62,044 nt of DNA from Gemmataceae bacterium (GCA_025055795.1 JANWVV010000024.1:1-62044), one strand, 5' to 3'. Shown: positions 46,999 through 56,815, numbered from the stretch's first letter. Numbers and translations: made by a program. Notes: generated by a model not told the origin, from the letters alone.

Positions 46999-47412
46999 TT
47001 AATGTCCAGCAGAGGCCAGTTGAGCTTCGTACTGTTCGGCGGTCAGCAGGTGGTCCAGGGTGGTGCCGGCTGCGGGGCGGATCTTGATTAGCCAGCCGCG
47101 GCCGAAGGGGTCTTCCAGGATCAGTGCCAGGTTGGCCTTGCGGCCGGTGGCGGGGTCGTCGAGCAGCTCGGCGTTCCGTTCGACCACCACACCACTCAGA
47201 GGCGCATACAGATCGGAGGTCGACTTGACCGATTCAATGACGCCGAACGGCTTACCCGCTTCCACCGTAGTCCCCACGGCGGGCAGCTCCAGGAACGTTG
47301 GCTCGGTCAGTTGCTCCACGGCAAAACGCGTGATGCCGACGACGATTAGCTCGCCCTCGCTTCTGGCCCACTCGTGCGTCGGTGTATAGCGTAGCTCGGC
47401 TGGATAACTCAT
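46999..47412 (-). CDS. gcvH: Glycine cleavage system H protein
   Basis: A 137-residue lipoyl carrier protein that shuttles the aminomethyl intermediate between P, T and L proteins. The lipoylated lysine is K63 in 'GVIESVKSTSDLYAPLSGVV'. N-terminal 'LRYTPTHEWARSEG' is the standard opening. Length is slightly above the usual ~128. It lies between gcvT and gcvPA on the minus strand, about 190 bases from each. Confidence 0.96.
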   Translation of the reverse strand: MSYPAELRYTPTHEWARSEGELIVVGITRFAVEQLTEPTFLELPAVGTTVEAGKPFGVIESVKSTSDLYAPLSGVVVERNAELLDDPATGRKANLALILEDPFGRGWLIKIRPAAGTTLDHLLTAEQYEAQLASAGH

Positions 47413-47600
47413 AGGTACCTCACCAAGGAAAAAACCGCAGGGTGTACCCTGTCGTTCACCGTGGTTTTTGCTTTTGTTAATTCATTGGAGTAGTCACGTC
47501 ATTACGTCCTAGGTACGGGGTGTGACAGTCCAGCCCCGCTATAATATGGCAAGTGCCCCAGGCACTTTTGCAGTCCGGGGAACGGTTCCCTGAGGATCGC

Positions 47601-48698
47601 TCAGGAAGCCGCCGGTTTGCGGCTGTAAAACGGCAAGGGCACCACGGCTGCCTGGAGGTTTGCTCCCGGCACCTCAATCTGCAAGGGGGTGCCCACGGCC
47701 GACCAACGGGGCATTACATAAGCCATGGCCAGGGACAGCTCCAGCCACGGGCAGAAACTGCCGCTGGTGACGGTTCCGACCGGTTCACCGGTAACGGAAA
47801 GCACCCGGTGGCCGGGACGGGCCGCGCGCCGGCCTTCGATTTCCAGCCCCACCCGTACCGGCAGCGAGGCATCGTTTCGGGCCCGTTCCAGAGCGGCCCG
47901 ACCGATAAAGTCCCCTTTAGTGAATTTGACCGCCCACGTCAGCCCCGCTTGAATCGGGTTGATCTGCTCGGTCAGTTCCTGGCCGTACAGCGGCATTCCC
48001 GCTTCCAACCGCAGCGTATCCCGCGCTCCCAGACCACATGGAGTAACCCCGCGCTCAGCCAGATGCTGCCACAATCCCTGGACTTCTGTTGCTGCCATGA
48101 CGATTTCGAAGCCATCTTCACCGGTGTAGCCGGTTCGGCTCACCCAAACGGGTACGGCACAATGTTGCGTTCGGCAGGCGTGATAATATTTCAGGCTGCG
48201 TATGTCGTCGGCAAACAGGTCGGCGACGACGGTGACCGCGGCCGGTCCCTGGACCGCTACCATCGCAGTGGCCATGGTTTCGTCCACAATTTCTACCGAT
48301 CTGTTGCCGCGGTGCTGCTCCAGCCATTGCAGGATTTTGTCATGATTGGCGGCATTGACCACCAGGCCAAACTCGTTGGTTCCCCAGCGGTAAACCAGCA
48401 CGTCATCCAGCACGCCACCACGTTCATGGCAGATCAGGCTATAACGGACCTGGCCGATTGTCATCGGAGCGATGGCGTTAGTGCAAACCAGGTCCAGCAA
48501 GGCGGCGGCATCCGCCCCCCGGCAGCGGAGTCGTCCCATATGGCTGATGTCAAACATGCCCACCTCGGTGCGGACTGCCCGGTGCTCCTGTACAATTCCC
48601 GTGTACTGTAAGGGCATCGACCAGCCAGCAAAGGCCGTCATCCGGGCCCCATGGGCTATGTGCCATTCGTACAGTGGCGTCCGTCGCAACTCCGCCAT
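47601..48698 (-). CDS. gcvT: Aminomethyltransferase (glycine cleavage T protein)
   Basis: A 365-residue THF-dependent enzyme that releases ammonia from aminomethyl-lipoyl GcvH and forms methylene-THF. Landmarks are 'TPLYEWHIAHGARMTAFAGW', 'VGMFDISHMGRLRCRGADAA', 'GVLDDVLVYRW', and 'TGYTGEDGFEIVM'. A G-rich site precedes the ATG. It is the first gene of the minus-strand gcvT-gcvH-gcvPA-gcvPB-ligase cluster, so the cluster promoter should lie in the upstream gap. The lpd-encoded L protein is not in this window. Confidence 0.96.
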   Translation of the reverse strand: MAELRRTPLYEWHIAHGARMTAFAGWSMPLQYTGIVQEHRAVRTEVGMFDISHMGRLRCRGADAAALLDLVCTNAIAPMTIGQVRYSLICHERGGVLDDVLVYRWGTNEFGLVVNAANHDKILQWLEQHRGNRSVEIVDETMATAMVAVQGPAAVTVVADLFADDIRSLKYYHACRTQHCAVPVWVSRTGYTGEDGFEIVMAATEVQGLWQHLAERGVTPCGLGARDTLRLEAGMPLYGQELTEQINPIQAGLTWAVKFTKGDFIGRAALERARNDASLPVRVGLEIEGRRAARPGHRVLSVTGEPVGTVTSGSFCPWLELSLAMAYVMPRWSAVGTPLQIEVPGANLQAAVVPLPFYSRKPAAS

Positions 48699-49269
48699 GA
48701 CATTCCCCCGCCCCCAGTTGACAAATCCACTGCGCCTTCTGCCTTTGGTTCGCCAAAACTCCCCAGCCCTCTTGACCTTATCGTAGTTGTCTGTCGGGTA
48801 ACTTCCACTCGCTCGGTTGGTTTACGCCCTTTCTGCAGCATTCCCCCCCGTTAGCGTGCCCAGCTTGCAACCGGACAGTTGCTTGCTTGTCGTTATCCAT
48901 CCGTTGGGACTTGCGAATGATCGTAGCTGGCTTGCTTGCCAACGTCTCTGACGTGAGGCCGGAAACACAAAAAGTCGCTTGTTTTGGAACCATTCGGTGT
49001 ACGCTCCCCTGGGCGGATCAATCAGTGGGGTAGGCCTTTTTCCGTTTCGGTTCGTTCCTCGTCCAAGTTCTGACTCACTCTCCTGAAGGTTTGATAAACT
49101 TCTGTGTGCGAGCGTTGGCCGGCTGCCTAGGTTAATTCCCGGGAGACTAGGGTGGGTGTCCGGCGGGCTCCCCGCTGGCTCATTTTCATGGTTATGTCGC
49201 CACCTTTGGTGGTTGTTACACCCGTTTGTGAGTATGTCACTACATTCTCAGGAATGGGGAGAGACTTCC
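48699..49269. other. Divergent intergenic region, gcv cluster and esterase
   Basis: About 570 bases that should hold promoters of both gcvT (minus) and the esterase (plus). I looked for a glycine riboswitch on the minus strand and did not recognise one. No gene or clear promoter is supported. Confidence 0.4.
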
Positions 49270-50160
49270 ATGCGACGCTTTCTGCCGCTTTTGTCACTGC
49301 TGAGCCTTTCTTGTCTGCTGCTAGTGGCTCAGCGTTCGCTTCCGGCTGCTGACGATTATGCCTACGGCCCGGATTCCCAGGTACAGCCCGGGGTTCCGCA
49401 GGGCAAAATTGTCAAATTCGAGTGGAAGGACAGCAAAATTTACCCGGGCACGCAACGAGATTGCTGGGTCTACATTCCGGCCAACTACGACGGTCAGACA
49501 CCTGTGTGCCTGATGGTTTTCCAAGATGGAGCCAACTACCTCAACCCCAAGGGCCAATTCCGGGTGTCGATCGTTTTTGACAATCTGATTCACAAAAAGG
49601 AGATTCCACCGATGGCCGGGGTCTTTGTCAACCCAGGGGTGTTTCCCAGCCGCAAAGGCAAGGACGGTAAACTGGCCTCCAACCGCAGTGTCGAATACGA
49701 CACCCTGTCCAAGCAGTATGCGGAGTTTCTGGAAAAAGAGATTTTGCCAGAGGCGGAAAAGTACGTCAAACTCCGCAAGGAAGCCGAGGCGCGGGGCATT
49801 TGCGGCATCAGTTCAGGGGGTATTTGTGCATTCACAGCGGCCTGGGAACGCCCCGATCTGTTCAGCAAGGTGCTGGCGCATGTGGGCAGCTTTACCAACA
49901 TCCGGGGCGGTGACATTTATCCGGGGCTGATCCGCAAAACGCCACGCAAGCCAATTCGCGTCTACCTGCAGGACGGTAGTGGTGACCTGGACAACGAACA
50001 CGGAAGCTGGCCACTGGCCAATCTGCAGATGGCGGCCGCTTTGCGTTACATGCACTACGACTACAAGTTTGTCTATGGCGATGGCGGCCACAACGGCCGG
50101 CACGGCGGTGTCCTGCTTCCCGATGCCCTCCGCTGGCTGTGGCGCGACGTCAAACCCTAG
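49270..50160 (+). CDS. Secreted esterase, enterochelin-esterase-like alpha/beta-hydrolase
   Basis: A 296-residue protein from the ATG at 49270, preceded by GGGGAGAG; the frame is open to 49156. A cleavable signal ([20 protein letters not shown]) points to export. The fold is the esterase D/enterochelin-esterase type (PF00756): '[20 protein letters not shown]' opens the domain, GISSGG has the nucleophile Ser, '[14 protein letters not shown]' the acid region and '[11 protein letters not shown]' the His. In planctomycetes such proteins often act on sugar esters; substrate here is unknown. Transcribed alone, convergent with the aldo/keto reductase. Confidence 0.88.
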   Translation: MRRFLPLLSLLSLSCLLLVAQRSLPAADDYAYGPDSQVQPGVPQGKIVKFEWKDSKIYPGTQRDCWVYIPANYDGQTPVCLMVFQDGANYLNPKGQFRVSIVFDNLIHKKEIPPMAGVFVNPGVFPSRKGKDGKLASNRSVEYDTLSKQYAEFLEKEILPEAEKYVKLRKEAEARGICGISSGGICAFTAAWERPDLFSKVLAHVGSFTNIRGGDIYPGLIRKTPRKPIRVYLQDGSGDLDNEHGSWPLANLQMAAALRYMHYDYKFVYGDGGHNGRHGGVLLPDALRWLWRDVKP

Positions 50161-50423
50161 CCTTCAGGAAAAACCGCTGTCTGCTTCGGTTCGATAAACT
50201 CTTATTCGGCCCCCCAACGCTGACGCGTCTGACGCCTGTCAGCCCAGCAACTTGGTTTGTTGTTATGCGGGTGTGACGTTGCTTGTTGGGATGGGGCGCA
50301 GTCGTGCAACAGTCAAAATGCGACGCCCGCACCCGCCGCATCCACAAAAAAATAGGACCACTGACCTCACAGTTACTGGGCGGCAGATTGTCGAACCGGT
50401 AGCAGGAACAGAGAGGGGTGCGC

Positions 50424-51359
50424 TCAGTCCTTCCAGTTGCCGCTCGGCCAGCTCTGGTCGCGGACGGGTGCCAGAATGGCCTGGACTTCGGCTACCATTT
50501 GAGGATCGGGTGGGGTTTCGAGGGCTTGCAGATTGATCAGCAATTCGCTAGTGCGAGCCGTACCGGTCAGGGTACAAGGAATCCGCGGCTGGGCATAGCA
50601 GAACTGCATGCCGAGCACGGCAATGTCCGTACCCCGCTGGCGGCAGTAGTCCGCGGCTGCCCGACAAGCAGCCTTGATGGATTCAGGGGCCGGATGCCAG
50701 GGAGGCGGTCCCTGGTTGGTGAGTAACCCCAGTGCCAAGGGGGAGGCATTGATCAACGCAGTCCCTCGGGCCTCGGCTACCGGCAGTAGCTCCGTCAATA
50801 GCCGCGTATTCTGCAGCGTGTAGTGCGCATAGCTGATGATCACGTCCAGTTGACACCGTTCGACTACTCGCCGTAGTAGACCCAGCGGATAAGCGGACAT
50901 GCCAATGAAGCGGGCCTTGCCTTCCTGTTTCAATTCCTGCAAGGTGGTATACGTTTCCGTCATGATGGCTTCGTAGTTGTCTGCAAATTCGATATCGTGA
51001 GCCAGGAGGATGTCGACATAATCCGTGCGCAGGCGACGCAACGATTGTTCAAAGCACCGGCGTAGGCCGGCTGGAGAAAAGTCAAAAACGTCGCGGTCGA
51101 GCCGGCCGGCCTTCGTACACAAAATGACCCGTTGACGTAGGCCGTCTTCGGCCAGGATCCGGCCCAGGTACTCTTCTGACAATCCCCGGCCATAGTAAGC
51201 CGATGTATCGATGAAGTTGACACCAGCCTCAATGGCGGTACGCACGCACTGCCGGGCTTCTTCATAGGCAACTGGTCCATATTGCTGACCGATGGCAGCA
51301 CCGCCTTGACCCAACACGGACACCTGCAGTCCTGTACGTCCTAATGGTCGGTAACGCAT
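50424..51359 (-). CDS. Aldo/keto reductase
   Basis: A 311-residue NAD(P)H-dependent TIM-barrel oxidoreductase from the ATG at 51359, with AGGGGATG upstream; the open frame to 51596 overlaps the upstream gene and is not supported. The catalytic tetrad is visible: Asp and Tyr in 'VNFIDTSAYYGRGLSEEYLG', Lys in 'VILCTKAGRL', His in 'DILLAHDIEF'. It is closest in layout to the galactose-dehydrogenase-like AKR group. It follows the Gfo/Idh/MocA gene on the minus strand by about 115 bases, so the two may handle one sugar or polyol. Confidence 0.9.
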   Translation of the reverse strand: MRYRPLGRTGLQVSVLGQGGAAIGQQYGPVAYEEARQCVRTAIEAGVNFIDTSAYYGRGLSEEYLGRILAEDGLRQRVILCTKAGRLDRDVFDFSPAGLRRCFEQSLRRLRTDYVDILLAHDIEFADNYEAIMTETYTTLQELKQEGKARFIGMSAYPLGLLRRVVERCQLDVIISYAHYTLQNTRLLTELLPVAEARGTALINASPLALGLLTNQGPPPWHPAPESIKAACRAAADYCRQRGTDIAVLGMQFCYAQPRIPCTLTGTARTSELLINLQALETPPDPQMVAEVQAILAPVRDQSWPSGNWKD

Positions 51360-51458
51360 GGTTGCATCCCCTGCTGTTTCCGGATATGCCTGCATTATTC
51401 GCGTCTGTTGGCAGGGCAGCATCTGCCGCGCGGCTGCCGCAAGAAATTTTTCGCTAGG

Positions 51459-51483
51459 CCTGGTTACAGGAATAGTTACCAGG
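51459..51483. repeat. Imperfect inverted repeat at the end of the Gfo/Idh/MocA gene
   Basis: CCTGGTTAC-aggaata-GTTACCAGG is a 9-base inverted repeat with one mismatch, spanning the stop codon of the oxidoreductase gene. Its right arm runs into CCAGGTTA, the same 8-mer as half of the palindrome at 52607. Confidence 0.45.
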
Positions 51484-52462
51484 TTAGTGGGACGTGGCGG
51501 CCGGTGCGGATCGATTCCTCGATGGCTTCGATCATCCGTTGCGCCGTGATGGCGTCGTCCAGGGTAGACAAGGGGGGTTCGCCCTGCCGCAGGCAATTGA
51601 CCAGGAAGTGACGGACCTCGTTGGTGATAGAGCCTTGGTAGGCAGTGTAGGTCTGGGAGTGGACCAGGCCGGGCTTGATCTCGACATGGTCGCGGTAGCT
51701 GTAGCGTGTACTGCCGCCGGTGCCGATGACTTTGACCAGCACGGTCCAGGGATCGCCACTATGGTCGTCGGCAGCAAAACTGGCACAGAAGTGGGCCAAG
51801 GCTCCATTTTCCAGCCGCAACTGGACCATGGCGATATCCTCTTCCGTGTAGCTTTTGTAATGCAAGACCGCTTTCATCGCGGAGACCTCGATGGGTCGAC
51901 CCACCAGATACAGCAGGATGTAGCTATGATGGGTCAGGATTTGCCGAACCACTCCCGGGTACCGCTGGGCTACCTCCTCTGGATGGTGGATGTTGTACAA
52001 CACGTAACAGGAGACGATGCGTCCCAGATCGCCGCTGGCGACCAGCTCGCGAGTGCGCTGCATGCTGGCTTCATAAATGTAGTTGTGTCCGGGCATACAA
52101 ACCCGCTGATGCATCTGGGCCAGGTCACGCATGCGGACAATCTCGGCGATGGTGGCACCGACCGGCTTTTCTACCAGGACATGTTTGCCGGCCTGCAGGG
52201 CTAGCTCGGTATATTGCAGGTGAGTCTCCAGATTGGTCAGGACGAAGACAGCGTCGATAGCCGGGTCCTGGACCAGTTGTTCGGCTGTGGCGTAGACGCG
52301 GCAGCCGAAGTCCCTAGCCCGTTGCTCGGCCCGCTCGGCCGAACGATTCCATAAGCCGATCAGCCGAGCACCCGGACATTTCTGCACCGCTCGGGCATGG
52401 AGCACCGATACGTCTCCTGCCCCGATAAAACCGACCCCTAATGTTTCCTTAGACACGATCAT
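51476..52462 (-). CDS. Gfo/Idh/MocA family oxidoreductase
   Basis: A 328-residue NAD(P)-dependent sugar or polyol dehydrogenase from the ATG at 52462, with AAAGGAG upstream; the longer frame to 52579 is unsupported. The N-terminal Rossmann domain has 'GVGFIGAGDVSVLHARAVQK' and the catalytic-loop EKP in 'HVLVEKPVGATIAEIVRM'. The C-terminal sheet domain contains 'CMPGHNYIYEASMQRTRELV'. No Tat signal is present, unlike many planctomycete members, so it should be cytoplasmic. Probably co-transcribed with the aldo/keto reductase. Confidence 0.9.
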   Translation of the reverse strand: MIVSKETLGVGFIGAGDVSVLHARAVQKCPGARLIGLWNRSAERAEQRARDFGCRVYATAEQLVQDPAIDAVFVLTNLETHLQYTELALQAGKHVLVEKPVGATIAEIVRMRDLAQMHQRVCMPGHNYIYEASMQRTRELVASGDLGRIVSCYVLYNIHHPEEVAQRYPGVVRQILTHHSYILLYLVGRPIEVSAMKAVLHYKSYTEEDIAMVQLRLENGALAHFCASFAADDHSGDPWTVLVKVIGTGGSTRYSYRDHVEIKPGLVHSQTYTAYQGSITNEVRHFLVNCLRQGEPPLSTLDDAITAQRMIEAIEESIRTGRHVPLTW

Positions 52463-52909
52463 GCAAAGCTCCTTTTGTAAGCTCAACTGCCACGAGGGGA
52501 TGATACCGGTGAGAATCATCGTATCTGCAACATTAGGCATCGGCTGCTTGGTATCGGGATGAGGCGGGTGCCCGCGCACAACTCAAGCGGCACCGGGCCG
52601 GACTGACCAGGTTAACCTGGCGACAATTACCCGGCTGCCCGGTAAAGCCCGGGGCTCAGGGAACTTTTCGCTTCGGACGATCACAGAGAGTTGGCCTTTG
52701 GTCTGAAATCAAACGGGATTACGGGCGGGAAATGCTCGGGACGTTAAAAAAAGAAGCCGTTTTACAGGTATGCCCTTTTATAGAATGGTATGGTAGGTGG
52801 GGTAAAAGATCTGTGGGATCCAGACAGAGCGTCTTCGCCACCGAGGGCAATCGAAAGGTGCGGTCGTCATCGGCACAACTGGTGCTGGCGCTAGACAGGG
52901 GGAAAGCGG
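52463..52909. other. Divergent region with a perfect 14-base palindrome
   Basis: CCAGGTTAACCTGG (52607-52620) is a perfect palindrome, followed by an imperfect TTACCCGG/CCCGGTAA pair. It lies between the divergent oxidoreductase and M20 peptidase genes and is well placed to be an operator. No gene is seen in the ~450 bases. Confidence 0.4.
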
Positions 52910-54313
52910 ATGATCGAAGCGGCATTAAGCTGGTTGCAGAAAAACCATGAGGAGATAGTGCGAAACCTGGCCGAGCTAGTGGCTATTCAGAGCATCAGCA
53001 CCGATGGGGATCATCAGGCCGAGATCGAGCGGTCCGCCCGGATCACTTGCGAACAGATGCGGCAAGCGGGCCTGCACAATGTCGACATTTTACGCATCGG
53101 CGGGTCCAACCCCTACGCCTACGGGGAATGGCTGGAAGCCAATGGCAAACCGACGGTATTCCTCTACGCCCACCACGACGTCCAGCCGATCAACTACGTG
53201 GAGCAGTGGAAGAGCGATCCCTGGAAGCTGACACGTCGGGATGGCCGGTTGTATGCCCGCGGCTCGGCCGATGACAAAGGTGCCATTGCCGCCTTTCTAG
53301 GAGCCATTGCGGCCTACCGCAAAACGGGTAATCCCCTGCCGGTCAACGTCAAAATGCTGGTCGAAGGCGAGGAAGAAGTCGGCTCCAAGAATCTCATGAA
53401 GTTCCTGGAGTTGTACAAAAACAAGTTGCACTCGGACGTGATTGTGGTGTGCGATACGGAGAACATCGAGGTCGGCATACCCAGCATCACGTATTCGCTG
53501 CGTGGCATTGTGATGGTGCGTGTGGACGTGGTAACGGCCCGCACACCCATCCACAGCGGTACCGGTGGCGGAGGAGTGCCCGATGCGGCCATCGCTCTCA
53601 ATCAGATCCTGGGGCGGTTATATTGGGACAACGGTCCCCTGCCGATTCCGGGATTCTACGACGACGTCCGACCACTGACCGAACGGGAGCAAGCCGCCTT
53701 CCATCGCTTGCCTTTCGACGCCGCCAAGTTACGTTCGGAAATTGGCATGGTGTCCACGGCCCGCTTCGCTATGGAAGAAGGGTACAGTTTCTATGCCCAG
53801 ACCTGGCGTCGACCCGCCATTACGGTCATCGCGCAGGAAGCCAGCTCCATCAAGGGGGCCTCCAACCAGGTTTTGCCGCGGGCCTCGGCCATCGTCAGTT
53901 GTCGGATCGTTCCGGATCAGAAACCCGAGAAGGTCCTGGCTGACCTGACCGCCTTTCTGACGCACGACCCACCTTGGGGCTGCGAAGTCCAGGTGACGCC
54001 CCATGGCCCCTCCGTGGACTGGTGGATGATCGAGCCGAGTGGCCCCGCCTTCGAAGCCGCTTTGACCGCCCTGCGGGACGGATTTGATCGCGATCCCGTG
54101 CCCATCGGTTGCGGTGGTACCATCGGTTTTGTTGGTCCCTTGTCCCGTCTGTTCGGCGGTGCGCCGGCCCTCCTCCTGGGCATCGAAGACCCGGCCAGCA
54201 ATCCCCATGCCCCCAATGAAAGCCTCCACGAAGGCGATTTCCGCAAATTGATGGCCTCCTTGGTGCGTCTGTTCGATAATCTGGGCAAGCTGACCCCGCA
54301 GCAACTGCGTTAA
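52910..54313 (+). CDS. M20 family metallopeptidase (dipeptidase-like)
   Basis: A 467-residue cytoplasmic di-zinc peptidase of the M20/M25/M40 family, closest to the carnosinase/CNDP-like dipeptidases. Metal ligands and catalytic residues are in order: 'FLYAHHDVQP' (His, with Asp), 'YARGSADDKGAIAAF' (bridging Asp), 'LVEGEEEVGSKN' (catalytic Glu and ligand Glu), 'IVVCDTENIE' (Asp) and 'ESLHEGDF' (C-terminal His). The dimerisation lid domain lies at about 200-320. A GGGGGAAAG site precedes the ATG. Transcribed alone. Substrate is probably short peptides. Confidence 0.93.
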   Translation: MIEAALSWLQKNHEEIVRNLAELVAIQSISTDGDHQAEIERSARITCEQMRQAGLHNVDILRIGGSNPYAYGEWLEANGKPTVFLYAHHDVQPINYVEQWKSDPWKLTRRDGRLYARGSADDKGAIAAFLGAIAAYRKTGNPLPVNVKMLVEGEEEVGSKNLMKFLELYKNKLHSDVIVVCDTENIEVGIPSITYSLRGIVMVRVDVVTARTPIHSGTGGGGVPDAAIALNQILGRLYWDNGPLPIPGFYDDVRPLTEREQAAFHRLPFDAAKLRSEIGMVSTARFAMEEGYSFYAQTWRRPAITVIAQEASSIKGASNQVLPRASAIVSCRIVPDQKPEKVLADLTAFLTHDPPWGCEVQVTPHGPSVDWWMIEPSGPAFEAALTALRDGFDRDPVPIGCGGTIGFVGPLSRLFGGAPALLLGIEDPASNPHAPNESLHEGDFRKLMASLVRLFDNLGKLTPQQLR

Positions 54314-54378
54314 TTGAACTTGGTTGCTCGGTTTGCCGCTGCTGAGCCTTGCGAAAGCTGGAGTGGAATTGCTGGAAC

Positions 54379-55434
54379 TTACCCTGAAGGGGGAAGGGCG
54401 TCGCGGAGCTGCGCCGCGGCGTGTTCCGGAACCACAGAACAGATGAAGCAACCGAAACCCCATTCCAGGCCGGCAGGCTGAGCCAGGCGGGGCAGCAATT
54501 CCAGCCGCCAGTGGAACCATTCCGTAGCGGCTAGGCCCCAGGGGGCCGTGTGCAAAATCCAGTTGTAGGCCGGCTGATCACAAACTGCATCCACGGCTGC
54601 CAGCACCCGCTTCCACAGACCAGCCAGTTCGAGCAGGGCCTGATCGTCAAGGTCCTCGAACCGGGACAGATGCGAGCGAGGGACCAGCCACAACTCATAA
54701 GGAAAGCGGGGAGCGTAGGCGGTTAGTACCGCGAAGCGGCGGCTGTCGCTGATCAGACGCTCCGCCGAGCGGATTTCGCTTTCCACCAGAGTGCAGATCA
54801 AGCACTGGCCTGTGCGTTGGAAGTGATGGCGGGCAATTTCGCTCTGCTGGAGTGCCAGAGGGGGAATCAAAGGCAGAGTAATAATCTGCGAATGGGTGTG
54901 GACTAGGGAGGCGCCGGCTTCGGCTCCGACGTTTTTAAAGACTGCGGCGTAAGCCCAGCCTTCGGCTGCCAGGGCGAGCAGACGGTCGCGGTAAGCCCGG
55001 AACACGTCCGCCAGATCGGCTACCGGGAGTTGCCCCGGATCGGCCAGGTGCAGCGGCGTTTCGATGACCACCTCGCTCCGACCGGCGGCGGGGGCGGCTA
55101 CCCACGGCCCATCGACCAGACAATATGGCCAGGATGCCTCCGGTCGGACGGCGGGATACCGGTTGGGCACCACCCGCACGCGCCAGGGGAGGGTGGGCGT
55201 CGTGCCCGGCAAGCCTGCTTGGTGCGTCGGAGGGACAGACGCTGGATAAACAAGCACGGCTGGTGGCGTCTGCTCCTCCTGACCGGGGCAGAAAGGGCAG
55301 GGGAACTCGTGATCGCCGTCCCGACGCGGTGTGGGTCGATGGCCCGCACTATGTGGCCGAGCGGCACGCTCCGGGGCTATGATGGCCCAGCGACCGCTCA
55401 ACGGATCGCGACGTAATTGCGGCTGCGGCAGCAT
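54379..55434 (-). CDS. galT: Galactose-1-phosphate uridylyltransferase
   Basis: A 351-residue HIT-superfamily transferase of the Leloir pathway, exchanging UMP between UDP-glucose and galactose-1-phosphate. 'LRRDPLSGRWAIIAPERAAR' is the typical opening, 'CPFCPGQEEQTPP' has two zinc-type cysteines, and the active-site loop reads 'GASLVHTHSQIITLP', where the usual HPH is HTH; this is common in the bacterial GalT/ADP-sulfurylase-like branch. A second half has 'WLVPRSHLSRFEDLDD'. Convergent with the M20 peptidase. The related ADP-glucose phosphorylase-type function is possible. Confidence 0.88.
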   Translation of the reverse strand: MLPQPQLRRDPLSGRWAIIAPERAARPHSAGHRPTPRRDGDHEFPCPFCPGQEEQTPPAVLVYPASVPPTHQAGLPGTTPTLPWRVRVVPNRYPAVRPEASWPYCLVDGPWVAAPAAGRSEVVIETPLHLADPGQLPVADLADVFRAYRDRLLALAAEGWAYAAVFKNVGAEAGASLVHTHSQIITLPLIPPLALQQSEIARHHFQRTGQCLICTLVESEIRSAERLISDSRRFAVLTAYAPRFPYELWLVPRSHLSRFEDLDDQALLELAGLWKRVLAAVDAVCDQPAYNWILHTAPWGLAATEWFHWRLELLPRLAQPAGLEWGFGCFICSVVPEHAAAQLRDALPPSG

Positions 55435-55747
55435 AAAGTCACTGTAGTGGCTCGACCAGGGGGTGAGGCAGACGCCAAAACGGTCTCCGCCCCTGGATGG
55501 AGTGGGTAGGACCTCCTGGGCGGGTCAGTGGTCTCCCAAAGGCCGAGGTGCAACCAGAGTTAGGGAGAATGTGGACCCAAGTCCGGTCGAACCCCGGTCA
55601 TTATGCTTAATGAGTGACGACGTTATTAGTGAGTGACCGGGTCGATTTATATGTGGGATCGCGCAAGTGAGGTCTCGACGGTAAGGCTTCGGGATCCGCT
55701 CAGCACGGAGCGGAGGGAAGCTATGGAGCGTTCCCTGCACAATCGCG
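55435..55747. other. Intergenic region
   Basis: About 310 bases upstream of galT and downstream of the lipoprotein gene, both on the minus strand. No supported ORF or RNA; the galT promoter should be here but no clear consensus was found. Confidence 0.35.
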
Positions 55748-56347
55748 TCAACGGATGGTGGTACCACTACGGTTTGTCATTGGTGGCGGAGCGACGGAAG
55801 GAATCACCCCTGCAGAACCCGTGGTAGACACGCCGGGTACGCCGCCGGCAGGTTGCACCCCGTTGGTGCCAGCAGCCGGTCCTGCTGATCCGGTCGCCGG
55901 TACACCTCCACTAGCAGGTGAACTGCCTCCCGGTGTGCCTCCTCCGCCCAGGGGCCCTCGGCTTCCCGTTAACGGCAAAACGCTCGGAGCCGCAGCTCGA
56001 CGGTAGGCAATCCGCCACTCCGTCAGGTCGCGGGTCGTCGAGAAACCGGCCAGAAAGTCCGGACCCACCTGCTGATTGTTGCTAGTCTGCTGTCCGACGA
56101 CTACTTCCCGTTCCTCAATGATCTCATAGTGAGGGCCAACGTGTTTTTCAATCAGATCCAAGGCTGCCTGACGGTAGTAAGTGGGCCAGTGGTTGCTGTT
56201 TTCCGGAATGGCAACTACTCCGCTGTCGGCGTGTCGTTCCACGTAGCGAGCCGAGGCACAGCCGCTGATTGCCATAACGGTAACTGCTAGCATTCCCGTC
56301 AGCAGGCGGGCAGCGGCGCTACCCCTCCCTGTCAACAACCCGTTCAT
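55748..56347 (-). CDS. Lipoprotein with Pro/Gly-rich C-terminus
   Basis: About 199 residues from the ATG at 56347, which has a GGGAGGGGG site; the open frame to 56662 is unsupported. A lipobox-ended signal (VTVMAISGC) makes it a probable lipoprotein. The mature part contains 'RHADSGVVAIPENSNHWPTY' and 'KHVGPHYEIIEEREVVVGQQ', a pattern I do not match to a named family but that looks folded. The last ~75 residues are low-complexity Gly/Pro/Ser/Ala. Function unknown. Confidence 0.7.
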   Translation of the reverse strand: MNGLLTGRGSAAARLLTGMLAVTVMAISGCASARYVERHADSGVVAIPENSNHWPTYYRQAALDLIEKHVGPHYEIIEEREVVVGQQTSNNQQVGPDFLAGFSTTRDLTEWRIAYRRAAAPSVLPLTGSRGPLGGGGTPGGSSPASGGVPATGSAGPAAGTNGVQPAGGVPGVSTTGSAGVIPSVAPPPMTNRSGTTIR

Positions 56348-56815
56348 GCTCCCCCTCCCTGAGCGTGGTTGATGCCAGTGGATTGATCTTCCCCCAGCCT
56401 GGTGCTGGAAAGCGATGGGGCTATAACGGCCCGACGCCAAACTGTCCAGATCAATCGGCCAGGTTGTTCGCAGCAGAATTAATTTGTCATTATCGAGCTC
56501 AACGGTAAACCCACTGCCCTTTCCTAGCATCAGGTGTGTCGGACATGCTCGCCATAGTTCAGCTCGGATCAGGGACGGCTTTTGCGAGGCTGCATACCGG
56601 CGGGGAGACGAAGCTGTGTCGGAGCGACCAACATTGCAACTGGTCTTCTCCGCGGTACACAATCACGGTATGGTTCGCTGCTTATACAAATGGGACCGTA
56701 TTATTGTGGCAAGCGGGAAGGCCTTGATTCTGCAACTGGGGACGGCCACTGAGGGGGGCGTGACCTTAAGCATCCAAAGTAGGAGATTGCTCCACTTTCC
56801 ATCTGGTAAGAAGCT
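56348..56815. other. Divergent region upstream of dnaB
   Basis: About 470 bases between the lipoprotein gene (minus) and dnaB (plus). Several small frames cross it without ribosome sites or conserved content. No promoter is close to consensus. Confidence 0.35.

Noticed and set aside
47553..48611. 352-codon plus-strand frame
   Set aside because: It is exactly antisense to gcvT, a strongly recognised gene.
48699..49269. Glycine riboswitch upstream of gcvT
   Set aside because: I looked for the paired aptamer signatures on the minus strand and could not recognise them; a covariance-model search would be decisive.
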